In this document: positions 24,401 to 36,070 of the stretch, one piece after another
Layout of the letters: each line of letters begins with the position of its first letter
Numbering within the stretch: the first letter of the stretch is position 1
Assembly (NCBI GenBank): GCA_949126835.1
Contig: OX421497.1
Coordinates: 30,863,742 to 30,927,741, forward strand
Reading direction: 5' to 3'
Source: Anisus vortex
Lineage: Eukaryota > Mollusca > Gastropoda > Planorbidae
DNA: 64,000 nucleotides
Notes under the pieces: model-generated
What the model saw: the letters and a program-made list of their open reading frames with translations, nothing else
Told to the model about the DNA's origin: nothing
Database searches by the model: none
Position numbers and translations under genes: made by a program

Positions 24401-25560
24401 CAGACACCTTTAAACACCTTTAAACGAAATTGGCCATCAATTCGGGGTCTATGTCCGTGTGTGTCCCAAAACTCGCTAATAAAAGAATATGTTGAGCAAA
24501 TAATATAATAATATCTAACCAGTAACAAATAGTATACTATATAATGACGTAAGAGCCATATAAAGGAATGCCATAATGTTTATCTTATGATGACATTGTT
24601 GTGTACAGCCAAGAAACAATGTAACACAAACAACATAAGCTCATGACAACACAATTAACGACGTGGACTTAAGTAAAAGACAGTTTTTATGAACTACATC
24701 GTTGTAGCCTGACAGATTAGGACGCGAAAAGTCTGCATTTCTCTTCCCCATAGCCTGCTCTAACGTTGACAACTGCATGTTGCCATTTCAACATTTGAAT
24801 TAGTGGAGCCGTATTTTAAAAACTAAACTTTGTTCTATACAGAAAAGGCACTTTCTATGGAGCCACCAGTTATGTGTATTTATGATTCGGATCGTTTTAG
24901 CAAGAACCTATAATACTAATTAATTCTTGTTTCAAATCAAGTACTCACCTGGTGCCGTGGAACCAATGTTTCTTGCCCCCCCCCCCCCCCCCCCATTCTC
25001 GGCGCTTAGTGTTTTGGTATAGTGGACCAAAATAAGTGGCTTTGCTCACACCCCCAATGCAAAACAATTGGATATTGATATAGTAAGAATAATATGGACA
25101 CACTATGGAAAAAAACGTGTAAGAACTAGACCTATATCATGTCCATTACACAATGTTGTTATGACAACTGACACTAACTTTCAGTAGAAATATGGATCCT
25201 ACTTCTGTTCATTATGGCTGCACTTTTTAACACTAAGTACCGATACGGTCAAGACGAGACGCGTTTGGGTCATAGTCTGAAAACTGAGGCAGTGTTTTGC
25301 GACCTGCTTGTCTTGTCTTCTCGTTGAGAATAACCACATCACTGGCTCACACACAGTGCGTAAGTCTAATTAGATAGGTCAATACATATTTCATCTCTGA
25401 ACTATGCAATGTGTACAAGACGACAACTCTCGGTAATCATTGCAATAATTTAATCCATCATAACTATTCATAAATTAATGAAGCAGATCGTAATTAATAC
25501 AATAAATGTTTTAGCCTACTCAGATACCTTAAAGCCTTTTTAAACCATGATAAGGGTATA
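24401..25560. other. Non-coding stretch
   Basis: AT-rich DNA with a 19-C run at 24976-24994. A good minus-strand splice-donor-like string (CACCAGGTGAGTACTTG) lies at about 24947-24963, but the would-be exon runs straight into the C run. No gene was seen. Confidence 0.5.
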
Positions 25561-25564
25561 ATCA

Positions 25565-25996
<432 letters not shown>

Positions 25997-26096
25997 TCTA
26001 AATCTTCTAACAATAGTGGCATTCCCCAAACATGGATTAACAAATAATAGTCCAGAAGATCAAAGTGACATTCCAAACTTGTTTCAAGGCAACCAC

Positions 26097-26121
26097 GGGG
26101 GGGGGGGGGGGGGGGGGGGGG
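26097..26121. repeat. 25-bp G homopolymer
   Basis: Twenty-five consecutive G residues, the longest such run in the window. Other runs of 12 or more are at 682, 1968 (C), 8136, 17446, 24976 (C), 29401 (C), 30270 (C), 37431, 54205 and 59541. Length in the assembly may be unreliable. Confidence 0.95.
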
Positions 26122-28540
26122 CTGTGTGTACACACACCCATCGACCCCGGACACATTAGCTGCTATATGGGTAGCCCATTGAACCCTTTTTTCATCATAC
26201 GTGGAGCAATGCGCAAGTCCTCTGTAACGGATTTAGCCATGGCCGTATTTGCACTTGGTTGTATGTGAGAGAGGATGCTACAGCGACGGAGCCTCTCTCG
26301 GTCCCCCGCAGCCAGTCATAGTGTGGATTTATAAGTTCGCACGATTATAACAGGTCATCTGTAAATGGCTCCACGCTTTTAAGTCTCCGAATTGATTCAA
26401 AATATTAATTTTCCGTTATATGATGCTTGCAATAAATAATCATGCAGTCTATACATCTAGTGTAAATAAAAAATTAATAACATTCTTTAAATTGTTTTTT
26501 TTTTTCTTTCGGAAATACTGATCAATAAAAAAGCAAGCTCGAAAAGAGATGTTCTCAGTTAGTAGTAATCGAAAGAATAAGTATGCTTCACTAGATCTAA
26601 ATATTTTTTTAAAAAAAGTAATTTGTTTTACACAGATAAATTTTGTGTCACGACCATCGCTGCTTTCGTCAGCTTTTAGAATATTCCTACTATTAAAACC
26701 TTGCAGTTGCCGGGATAACCGAGTGATATAACGATTTTCTTTTATTCTATTTTATTATTAATATTTGTATTACTATTATTGTTCAATGCTATAATTTTCT
26801 TATATTTTGACTATGTCATTATTGTATCCATGTACTATGTGGCAAACAAATATTGTTCATTGTTCTCTGGCCCCAGGTCAGTATATCCTGCACACACTGA
26901 GATTTTATTTCCATATGGACAGGAAAAACGAAAATCACACACAGATAAAAGGAAAACCACAAGGAAATATAAATTAGCTGTAAATGTAAAGGACGGGGAA
27001 GGGTATGGGAATTATTTACAATGTCTTTATTGTCCTGTTAATCACTTATATAAGCCATTGTATTTCTCTTGCAATATTTAAAAAATATTAGGCTTAGACA
27101 CTTATATGACATTTCGCGAAATGTGTAATATATAACTAAACATCAAATCAAGTTACATCAATATTCTTCCAAACAGAAACAAACAAATAAAATTTAAAAA
27201 ATTACCCCTCCCCCCATTTTCCAAATAAAAAAAGCAAGCGTTCCTTCTAAGAAAAAAGATAATACTGTCTCGTTTTTTTATTAGTTCAGGCAACTCCTTC
27301 TATGGTTCAGGCAACCCCTTACATGCATAAATGCATCTTAGGAAGAAAGTGTTTAAAATGCTGCTAAGTTATTGGTGTTCCTGATTTTTTAAGGTAGCCC
27401 ATTCCATGCACGGATGCCACTCGGGATGAAGAGAGAATTTACATGCTTTTATTCTTTCAAAGGAAATAAGAAAATTGTTTTTATCCTTTTGTCTATCTGA
27501 GCATTGTAATGGATTGTTACTGTGTTTTATTGTAACGGATGTTGGATGATTAGAACTGAGAATGTGTACAATATATGTATGACACCATCATTAGGTTAGC
27601 ATTTAATATGGTATTTTTTAAATCTTTGTACAGATCACATATAGAATAACATCCAAATTTAAACAACTGATGCCCTGTATACAGGCCCGAATGCAGGTGT
27701 CAATAATTATTGATTACACAAGACTTGAAGTGACAAGTGTGACAAGTAAAACTATCAACTGTCTTTTGTGCATGATGTCTTCAATAAGAAAGATCGTATC
27801 CCTCCCCCCCCCCACCCACCCCACAACTAACCTTACACCTTACTACATACGGTTTACACCTGACAAATGGTGAGGTGACAAGATGACACACATATGACAT
27901 TACATCTGGAATTAACCACCCGCCCTCCCCTCTCTCATCCCTCTTTTTTCCCTCCCTTTTCCAGCACATTTAATATAATTGATTGTAAGAGTATATATAC
28001 TTAATATATTTAAAAAAATTAATTGAAAAAAGCGGGAGGAACTGGCAATGGGGGGGGGGCGCGGGAAGGGGGAGGGGGTGGGTGCTATTTAACCACCTTT
28101 CGCTTCCTTCCATCCGATCCCTTTGGCTGACACGCCAGGTATGTCGTCACAGCAGGCCGCGTCGATCTGACAAGAGGGAGAAAAAATCAGCTAGAGTGAT
28201 GTAGCAAAGTTTACTGAAGGTTTAATGTTACCAAGGGATCTCTTGGTCCACACGTATACACACAGTACTAGTGGTAGTCTGGTAGTTAGCCTTTTTTATA
28301 ATGGGAAAAAAAGGGGGAAATAATAGTTAATGACTTCAGGTTTCCATTATTGTAATAATTCTATTGTATTATTTTTTTTCTAAGGGAAAGTAGTTTGCGA
28401 ATTATAACTACGTTCCACTTGAATGGGTTTGCATTCTGTCGTTCATATTTTACATTTTACTTTTGTAAGATTGAACTTTAAAAAAAAAGTCAACTGATTT
28501 AAGTGAAGTAGCCTACCCTTTGGACCAGACTGATCAATGG
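26122..28540. other. Non-coding stretch
   Basis: AT-rich DNA with a more complex patch at 26150-26350 and C-rich runs near 27800. Open frames at 26549-27081 and 27670-27969 have no recognisable features. Nothing else was seen. Confidence 0.5.
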
Positions 28541-28635
28541 GGCTGGTGAAGCAGCGTTCACCAGTTTCTATGGCCACGGCATACGAGGGGATGTGTGCCA
28601 GCACAATGCCCAGCCACCTTTACTTTACCCCAACT
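28541..28635 (-). mobile_element. SINE body fragment
   Basis: GTGAAGCAGCGTTC, GTTTCTATGGCCACG and GCCAGCACAATGCCCA line up in order with GTGAAGCAGCGCTCG, GTTTCGTGGCAACG and GCCAGCACAATTCCCAT in the SINE at 55215-55475. That SINE is in minus orientation, so this is the same family in the same orientation, without the tRNA-like head. Confidence 0.7.
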
Positions 28636-28767
28636 TTACTTATTATCACAACAAACACTGTTTTGGAAGGGAGTGGGGCACATTTTTCCACAGGCCTGTA
28701 AATTAAAGGGGGGAAAAAACACCCCCTTCCTTGCATTGTCCCTTCTGTAGAGACCGATGTGTAGAAG

Positions 28768-29127
28768 GGAGTTAGCAGTGCCGGCTCGTCCATACAGGCA
28801 ACATAGGCAGCCGCCTAGGGTGCAAAATGTTGTTGTGTTTGTTTGTTTTTTTGTTGTTGTTTTTTTGGGTGGGGGGCGCATAATTGGTTATATTTTTGAA
28901 TTTGGGCATTTGAAAAAATATAAACTAAATCTAAGTTTAGTACTTCTGCGCGCTACTAACATAGGCAGACGAATTAACCGGGCGAAGGGTATTTTATTTA
29001 AGTTGTCTAGAAAATAGGGAAAGTATGCCCTAACACTATTCAGTTTCTCCCCGCACTTAAATGAGACGCAGAAGAATTTGTTTTCGCCGAGGGCGTCAAA
29101 AACCCTAGCGCTTGTCCTGGGAGTAAG
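28768..29127. mobile_element. hAT-type MITE (28776-29119) with 8-bp target duplication
   Basis: The left end CAGTGCCGGCTCGTCC, with GGCAACATAGGCAGCCGCC inside it, and the right end CGAGGGCGTCAAAAACCC followed by TAGCGCTTGTCCTG bound a 344-bp element. The flanks GGAGTTAG (28768-28775) and GGAGTAAG (29120-29127) match at 7 of 8, as expected of an aged hAT duplication. The inverted repeat has drifted (CAGTGCCGGC against CAGGACAAGC). No transposase is present. Confidence 0.75.
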
Positions 29128-32100
29128 CAAGAATTCCCCAATCAATGTATTTATGCAGGATTGTAAAATAAAATCATCTTTCTGTGCACACCAACAATGA
29201 ACCAATGAAATAGAAACTTAAGATGGTCAAGTATTTTCTAGTAAATACATAAGGTGTGAGAGTCCACTGCCTCGGATTGATGGCTAAATAAAATGGCTTT
29301 TGCCTTTAAAACAAACATTCATCCATGGGGGAAATAACGATAAGAGCCGATCGTTCATAGGCGTGAGCGTCGGCAGTGTTAAATCACTTCCGTCCCCCCT
29401 CCCCCCCCCCCCCCCCCCCCCCATTCCTGGGATATACGTCGAATAACACTGTACCATATTACCCACCCTACCCAATCTCAGAAAGAAAAAAAACGTGAAT
29501 TTAAACGTATAGCCCTCCTCACCGTCCTCACCAGAAAAATATTTCTGCAGCCACCCATGTTGAGATGAGGAATATTTATACACAAACACGGGGACATAGC
29601 ATTTTATTTGCCATTGTCATGGGGTACACACGATCGACCCGAGGTTATGCACGTACACACACACACATGACAATGGGTACACGCTACATAAAACAGCAGT
29701 ACATGGTGCGACACATAGCGTGCAAGTACAGCCACAGCATAACCTACATAGTTATTTTTCTTTTATTAAAAAAAAAAAGATGGGGTGGGAGAGGGGTGGG
29801 GGGGGGGGGTAAAAATGAAAAGTGTTTCTAAAGAGTTTTCCGTGTTTTGCCTTCCGTCTCCGCCCTTTAGTTTAGGAGTTGACACAAGATTCACCATCTG
29901 TTTGCCCGTGTGTTCATCGGGCACTCACGAGCAAACACACCGAACCTACGTACAGGAGACTGTGGCTGATACCCCCCCCTTCCCCACCCCACCCCACCTC
30001 GTTTGAGAGTTATAGGCTGGGTGGGAGGGGATGGAGAGAAGGAGGGATTTTTTTTAATATTCTGGACAAAGTACAAAAGACAGGGGCGGAAATCTGACCA
30101 TGTACTACAGGTGGGAAAGGAAGGAAGGGGGCGTGGGGGCACATATTGTTCACGTGGGGGACCGTACATCACGTGATCAGATGAGTAGTTATTTTTTTTT
30201 ACACGTGAGTCACCTCGTGACAATGACATGTCCGCAATGATCTTGTAAACATGACTGTGTAGCAAAACGCCCCCCCCCCCCCCACACAAAAAAAAAAAAA
30301 AAAAAAAGAATGACTTAGAAATTCTAATTAGTTCTAATCTACATTAATTAACTTTTGCAACGCCCAACGCCTGCATTGGATGCAGCAGAGTAGTTTTGGA
30401 ACGCCCACTGTATTATATTATAACATAAGGAGAATCTTGAGCCCTCCCTCTTACCCCCCCCCCCATTATGGTGATGGTAAAGTGTTGCTCACACTGAATA
30501 AATTAAATGTCTCTATCTTGCTCTCTATTTAAATTATGCAGATGCTGTGCACGTGTCTACTAATAAGTACTAAGCAGCAATTGAAGTTCTTAATTTTTAA
30601 TATCCTATACTTGATACTTCTGTTGTTGTTATGTTTGCATTATACACGCTAAGTACAGTACTATATATATATATATACATAAAGCTATTGCTGTCTACAG
30701 TTTTCTTCTTATTGTATCTAACAACGGGGTGAATTCTTTAAGACGAAAGGTATTTCACGAAACATTAAATGTCTTTAGCGAAGACTAAAACCTGTATCAA
30801 GTTCAAAATCTACACTTCATTGAAAAATACACCCCCTTCAGTTAATTTACCGAAATACAAGTCCAGTAATTTCACTGCGGGTAAGTCCACCATTACTACC
30901 CAGGTGTCAAAAGATGTCGAAACGGGATAAGGACAGGGGCAATCGGGCCCCACTGTTCAAATTAGCCTTTCTCAGTTCAAGTAGTAGCCTCAAACAAGGA
31001 ATCCCCCAAATTAGCCCTGAATAGTGGCCCGCTTGTGATGGCGTAGCTCCATCTCCCCGCTCACACCTTGAGAACGTTTCCTCCAATTCATGGGGCTATC
31101 ACCCACAATGTCGAGTAGGGCTAAACAAATAGAAGACGATGAAGAGGCGTTATTTTAAGGCGAAAGGGGGGTGGGTGAAGGTAGGATAGTGGGGGGTTGG
31201 GGCGCTCGGTGAAATGGGGGAGAGAGGGAGGGAAGGGAGGATTGAAGCGTCCAGGCAGATGGCATCAAGGGACGCTCTTTCGTCTTGAGAGCAAGGATAA
31301 CATCAGGCCCGGAGTAGTGTAATGGAGGTGAGACATGGATTTGTATATGTGTTTAATATGTACATTTATATGTATAGGTAGAGAGACAAATTTATAGTTA
31401 TAAGCCCAAAACAAACCAATACATGTATTCACAATTGTAATCCCAATACAATACAATCCTAATTGTAAACAAAATAGAATATATTTCAAATTGTTAAACC
31501 CATTACAATGCAGTCCTAACTGTAAACCCGATCGAATACAATAAGTGTAAACAATACTTGTATGTACATAGTCCTCCCTTCTCAATCGTATATCATATGC
31601 ACTCTTATAGCTTGTTCTAAATTTCTACAATGCGCATCCATTGTCACCCAAACCGCGACCACTGCCCCAAATGAACTTTGAAACACCCAGCTAAGATCTA
31701 CAAGTGTGTGTTCCGAAAAGAGAGCGAGAGAGAGAGAGAGAGAGAGAGAAGAAAAAAAAGATCAGTTGGGGTGTAGAAGTGAAGCTGTTTGCTCTAAGGT
31801 TCATCCCCACTGCCTTCTATGAGCACAGCCAGACCCATAAAGCCCTACTCCCACACACGTATATAGTGAAAGCTTCCCACAAGGCACCACACCACAAGGC
31901 CCCTTTACCCATTCAGTCGGTATACTAATTGTGAACAAATGTTAGCTAACCTAATTTCAGAGCTTTTGAACTGGTGGGAGTTGAAGCTAGTTGGAGATTC
32001 TAATAAAACCCTTGAGTCTAACCAAAACATTGACAAAAGCAGACCATTGGAAATACACACACACACACACACACACACACGGAATAAAGAAAAGGAAAGA

Positions 32101-32201
32101 GCGGAGTGAGAATATCTTCTAGTATCAGTTGTTATAAAGTCTAGTTTTCACAGAGTGACGTTTTTCCATATTCGCTTTTATTTAATTTAAAATTTAGGCC
32201 T
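29128..32201. other. Non-coding stretch with homopolymers
   Basis: Holds a 22-C run at 29401-29422, a G-rich block at 29780-29810 and a C14/A20 pair at 30270-30307. It also has a GC-richer island at 30890-31110, (AG)n at 31719-31749 and (AC)n at 32054-32080. In 31430-31540 a degenerate AATCC-AATACAAT / AACCCATTACAAT doublet about 57 bp apart is seen. No supported gene. Confidence 0.5.
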
Positions 32202-32222
32202 ATTCTTTATATTTTATACTCA

Positions 32223-32716
32223 TCTCTATATATATAAAGATCGTTTTTGTGTCTCCACGGATCCCCATTGGTCAATTTGAAAACACGTGAGTCTGTGTCA
32301 CTGACCTATTTGGCCCTAGGCCTTTATACTGTCTAATAATTTTTCACATCGGACATGTGTCTTCGATAGCTCAGTGGTTAAAATAGCGGACTGCTATTCG
32401 GGCGACACGGGTTCGATTCTTCAGTTACACTATTCCTTTTGTTTCTACAATTTTTTTTTTTACTTTTAAAAACAAAAGACATTGTAAATCTACGGTCAAT
32501 TTAGATTTTTGTTAAATAAAAATACTTATTTGACCTATTTTCTTACCCGATTACCATATTTATTTTAAATTACTTTCCTAAAAGTCTTCAGTAAAAAAAA
32601 TTATAAGATTAATTTAAATATTAGATTTATTGCTTTCTTTTAATTTTTATCTGCACCTTATACTTATACATTCCTGTTGTTTTTTTCACCCGGGCAACGC
32701 CGGGCAATGTAGCTTG
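32223..32716 (+). mobile_element. Non-autonomous Helitron-like element with tRNA-like insert
   Basis: The element starts TCTCTATATATATAAAG, then ATCGTTTTTGTG, a start common to animal Helitrons and preceded by A. It ends with a GC hairpin (CCCGGGCAACGCCGGG, 32689-32704) 12 bases before the inferred end CTTG, followed by T. That is one substitution from the canonical CTRR-T end. No Rep/helicase is encoded, so it would be moved in trans. A degenerate tRNA-like segment lies inside at 32359-32430. The Helitron call rests on remembered family termini and the hairpin, not on alignment. Confidence 0.7.
32359..32430 (+). ncRNA. tRNA-like segment (SINE head or captured tRNA), not a functional tRNA
   Basis: The A box TAGCTCAGTGG (32367-32377) and B box GGGTTCGATTCT (32409-32420) are well spaced for RNA polymerase III. 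The 3' half of the T arm and the acceptor stem do not pair (TCTTCAG where the T-stem complement is expected), so it should not make a working tRNA. It may derive from a SINE or a captured tRNA gene. Confidence 0.7.
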
Positions 32717-32850
32717 TTCTTTATATGTTAGATTTGTTCTTTATATTTTATATTTAATTTTTTTTATTTTTTAATTATTCTTTATATTTTATATTAATTT
32801 TTTATATTCTTTATTTATTCTTTATATTTTATAATTATTCTTATGATACT

Positions 32851-35362
32851 GTTGTTTTAGCGTTGGCATTTGTTTTAGAGTTAAGTATTTAAAAACCTAG
32901 ACATATCATCGAAAATATGATGTTAACAAGAAGAAGATAAAACAATGCGTTTAATTTATGTTTTGAAATGTTAAATAAAAGTTACAGTTTAGTCATTGAT
33001 TTCTGATTGTTTTCATATAATAATCAGTTAATCATATATGCATAATGATTTAATAATTACAGTTTTTTCTTTTTCTTTTGTTAACTTTTTGCAGAAACCC
33101 GAATATGTCAAATCCCAAGTAGGCCGTTCACTTATCTATTTTTAGACTCTTTCAAAAAGATTTTAGACATAAAAAGTTCCAAAGTAAAACTTTATTTCTT
33201 TCTAGATGACTTTACGATCCATAATTATATAAAGCAAAAAAAATAAACAAACAATAACGCAAAACTAAATTGAATGTCTTGAGTCTAGAAGCTATCAGCG
33301 CCGGTGAGTTAAGACACATTTTCAAACAACAATGGCTTCAATGCAAAGTCTAATTCTAAAAGTTCAACTGCACTAGTCTAGTGTGAAAATAAGCATTTGT
33401 TTCTTTTTAATTTGTAAATAGATTGCATTTTGTTTAAATATATAACGAAAAAAAATATATCGTTGCACTGAAGAGAAAGGTGGTGGTCACAACTTGCAAG
33501 TGCAAGGGTGAAGACAACATCAGGTCGCCTGCCTGAGTTCTTTTATCACCTACAATGTGTGAGCGTTGTTAGCTTACAGAATGTAAGGTTTTACCTATGT
33601 AAAATAAAAACAACGGTATGGAGATTAGCTCTCTATCTGCACAAGTGGACATCGGGTGGACTCAACATGGTGCAGTCTCGGGATCGATGCAATAATTCAT
33701 GAGGGTCTGAAGGACCAGCTCGGGGAGGGGAGGGGGGGGGCAGAAATATTTTCTAGAGGGTCTAATTAATAAACGTTACCGCGCCATGAAGGGCGCCACC
33801 CGTGGGTCACCTACCGGGCGTTGCTGCTCTCATGTAGACCAGTAAGTATCAATTATGTATTCACTTGTGGGCGTACGACATTTGGCCGGCGCCCCCCTCC
33901 TCCCTTGGCCTCTCTTAATGTAATACGCCCGCTTTTGTCATATGGTGATCTAAGGTGAGCGCCCTTGGTGCACGTCCCCCGTGAGATCAAAAGATACGCC
34001 GTCTTTTGCTTATGACCCACTATGCCATAAACGCCATCATATGTTGCTAGCGGCGTTGACAGTATAGCATGGGCGGAGCGGTGAAGGGGGAGGGGGTGGG
34101 GGGCAGGGGAGGTGGATGTTGAATACGGGCATCAACTTCAATTGACAGAGAGAGACGAGACCATCACCACCCACCCCGGGGGCCACCCCACCGCCCTCCC
34201 ACCACGCCCCATACGGCCCCCAGAAGTATACGGGTTTGAGATGGTAAAGATACAGCAACACCTGGCCTTTGAGAAGTCATTAGGATAACCTCAAGGCCTC
34301 CTGACTTTATTTAGTGCTCATACGAGAAGTGTAAGCCTTTCCCATTGACTAGGTCATTATTCATCTAATACGCTAATGTCATTTTTTTTTCTCTCCATGT
34401 ATTTTCAAGGCATGCCGAATAATACAAATGTTAAGTTGATCAAGAAATTCGTTCATTTTGGACAATTGCAATGACTCCTCAAAAAAAATGGGTTCATCTG
34501 ATGATTCATTGTTTAGGTGGACGAAGTTTGGCTAAAAGAGATTACACTTTCTGTAACTTTTGCTTGTAGCCCTTTAAATCACTAAACAAAAATGAAGGGG
34601 GGAGGGGCGGGTGGTGGTAGCCAATATAATAGTTAAATCCTACTAAACGAGTTTAGACCCAATAGCCCATTTCCAAGGTAGGCCTACCAAACAATGTACG
34701 AGGCCAGCCTGATTATTTCTCAATTTAAACAAATGAACAAACTCAACTGCAGGTATATTGTTTAAAAAAAATATATGCAATGTGTGCTCCGAGTGTAGGT
34801 GTGTGTTGTTTTTCTGAAAATGTGTTCAATTAAAGTAACGCGATGTTTAAAAACAAAAAAATTAGACCGACAGTTTTACACATCGATTCGTAAAATTAAT
34901 GGATGGAACTAAACAAAATGAAGCGAGAAATTTAGTTATTCGTATTTGCCTGCTAATGGCGGTAAAGTTCCAATAGGGTGGAGCATTCGGTGAATTAAGG
35001 GATGGAGGCTAGTTGAGCTGTAGTACCCTTCTCACCTTTCCTGTTGTTTTAGTGGACACGCCCCACGCCTTTTCCCCCAGTTGTGATAACAACAAGTTTT
35101 AATAGTATAAATGTTACTAAAGGTCCTGACTAAAAAAATTGTGAAACAATGCAATCCCAAAAGGTTAATCCACTCCTAGTTGGATGTGGGCGCAAAAGGT
35201 CTGGCGCAACAGAGCGCATTTCTTTTTCTCTGTAAAAAAAAACAAACAACCTCCCTAGTTGAAGAAATGTCATTTCTTTGATACAATGTGAATACAATAT
35301 CCATGCAAAAAAAACAAACAAACAATAACTTTGGAAAGGAGTAATTAATCTAAACTCTTGAA
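32851..35362. other. Non-coding stretch with a GC-rich island
   Basis: AT-rich DNA, then G/C-rich sequence at about 33720-34230. Inside it an ATG at 33786 opens 19 codons ending in a donor-like CCAGTAAGTATC, but no partner exon was found. Other open frames have low-complexity translations. Confidence 0.45.
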
Positions 35363-35570
35363 GAGGCCGGCTGGTCCTGCGGTTAATTCACCGGACTGTC
35401 AACCGACAAGTCAAGTTGCAGGTTCTATCCCTGCCGCCGACCGATCCCTGCTGCGCTGCAGGTGTTTTGGGCCTTTTGGACGCAATAATCTTCTATCTAG
35501 AAGGAATATCTAAGCAAAGGAGATAGGTGAAAATATCTCTTACCAGTGGGTAACGTGGTCTGTTAGACTG
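35363..35570 (+). mobile_element. tRNA-derived SINE, plus strand
   Basis: The tRNA-like head has an A box at 35372-35382 (TGGTCCTGCGG), an anticodon-arm-like GGACTGTCAACCG and a B box at 35421-35431 (GGTTCTATCCC). The GTC in the loop suggests an aspartate-type tRNA ancestor. A non-tRNA body follows (CTGCTGCGCTGCAGG, then TCTTCTATCTAGAAGG). Length and ends are approximate. It lacks the GCCAGCACAAT core seen in the other SINE family here. Confidence 0.75.
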
Positions 35571-35989
35571 TTCATGCATGTCAATATCTTGTAGGTATAC
35601 CTTGCTCTCAAATTTCCAAATCGTTACAATGATTCAAAAGTTAATTTTAAGCAGACTTGTGGTGGGGCTCTCACAAAAAGGACACTGAAAAAAAACAACA
35701 ATAGAATAATGATTATATTGCTTTCGGATCACCATATGAACATGAGGAAGAAGGAACAAGAAACTAAACAATGTATTACTGAACAACTATTTTACACTAC
35801 AATACAACGCTGCAAAATCGAGTACTTTTTCCTTAAAATTCTTCATTTAGAAGATATTTTCAATAAAAATATCCATTTTCCTGAATGGATTGAGTTGTCA
35901 AAACAAACCAGGAAAACTAGTAACTTAACATCATTTAAAACACAAAAAGAAATACCCAATAATCTTCTTTATAAAAGGAGCGCCCTTAA
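35571..35989. other. AT-rich stretch, no supported gene
   Basis: A 95-codon lysine-rich open frame (35709-35996) has no recognised domain and ends within the LINE tail. It is probably chance in A-rich DNA. Confidence 0.5.
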
Positions 35990-36070
35990 TGTATAATAAT
36001 GGTCATTTATATAGCGCTTCTATCCATGCTATTTTTGCATGTATAAGATAACACACAAAAAGCAGCGCAT
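35990..36070 (-). mobile_element. LINE 3'-end fragment, minus strand
   Basis: Read on the minus strand, GCGCTATATAAATGACC, ATTATTAT matches the 3' end of the LINE at 39174-39420 (GCGCTATATAAGCACCG, TTATTATT). Only the last part of the 3' untranslated tail is visible, so this is a heavily 5'-truncated insertion. Confidence 0.6.

Larger units (their letters stand above)
32202..32850. repeat. AT-rich TTCTTTATATTTTATA repeat, split by a Helitron-like element
   Basis: TTCTTTATATTTTATA occurs immediately left of 32223 and several times at 32717-32850, with ATT-rich linkers. The Helitron-like element therefore appears to have inserted into a simple tandem array. Confidence 0.7.

Noticed and set aside
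24947..24977. Minus-strand exon ending at CACCAGGTGAGTACTTG
   Set aside because: The donor is good, but the exon would run immediately into a 19-C homopolymer.
32359..32430. Functional tRNA gene
   Set aside because: A and B boxes are good, but the T arm and acceptor stem do not pair.
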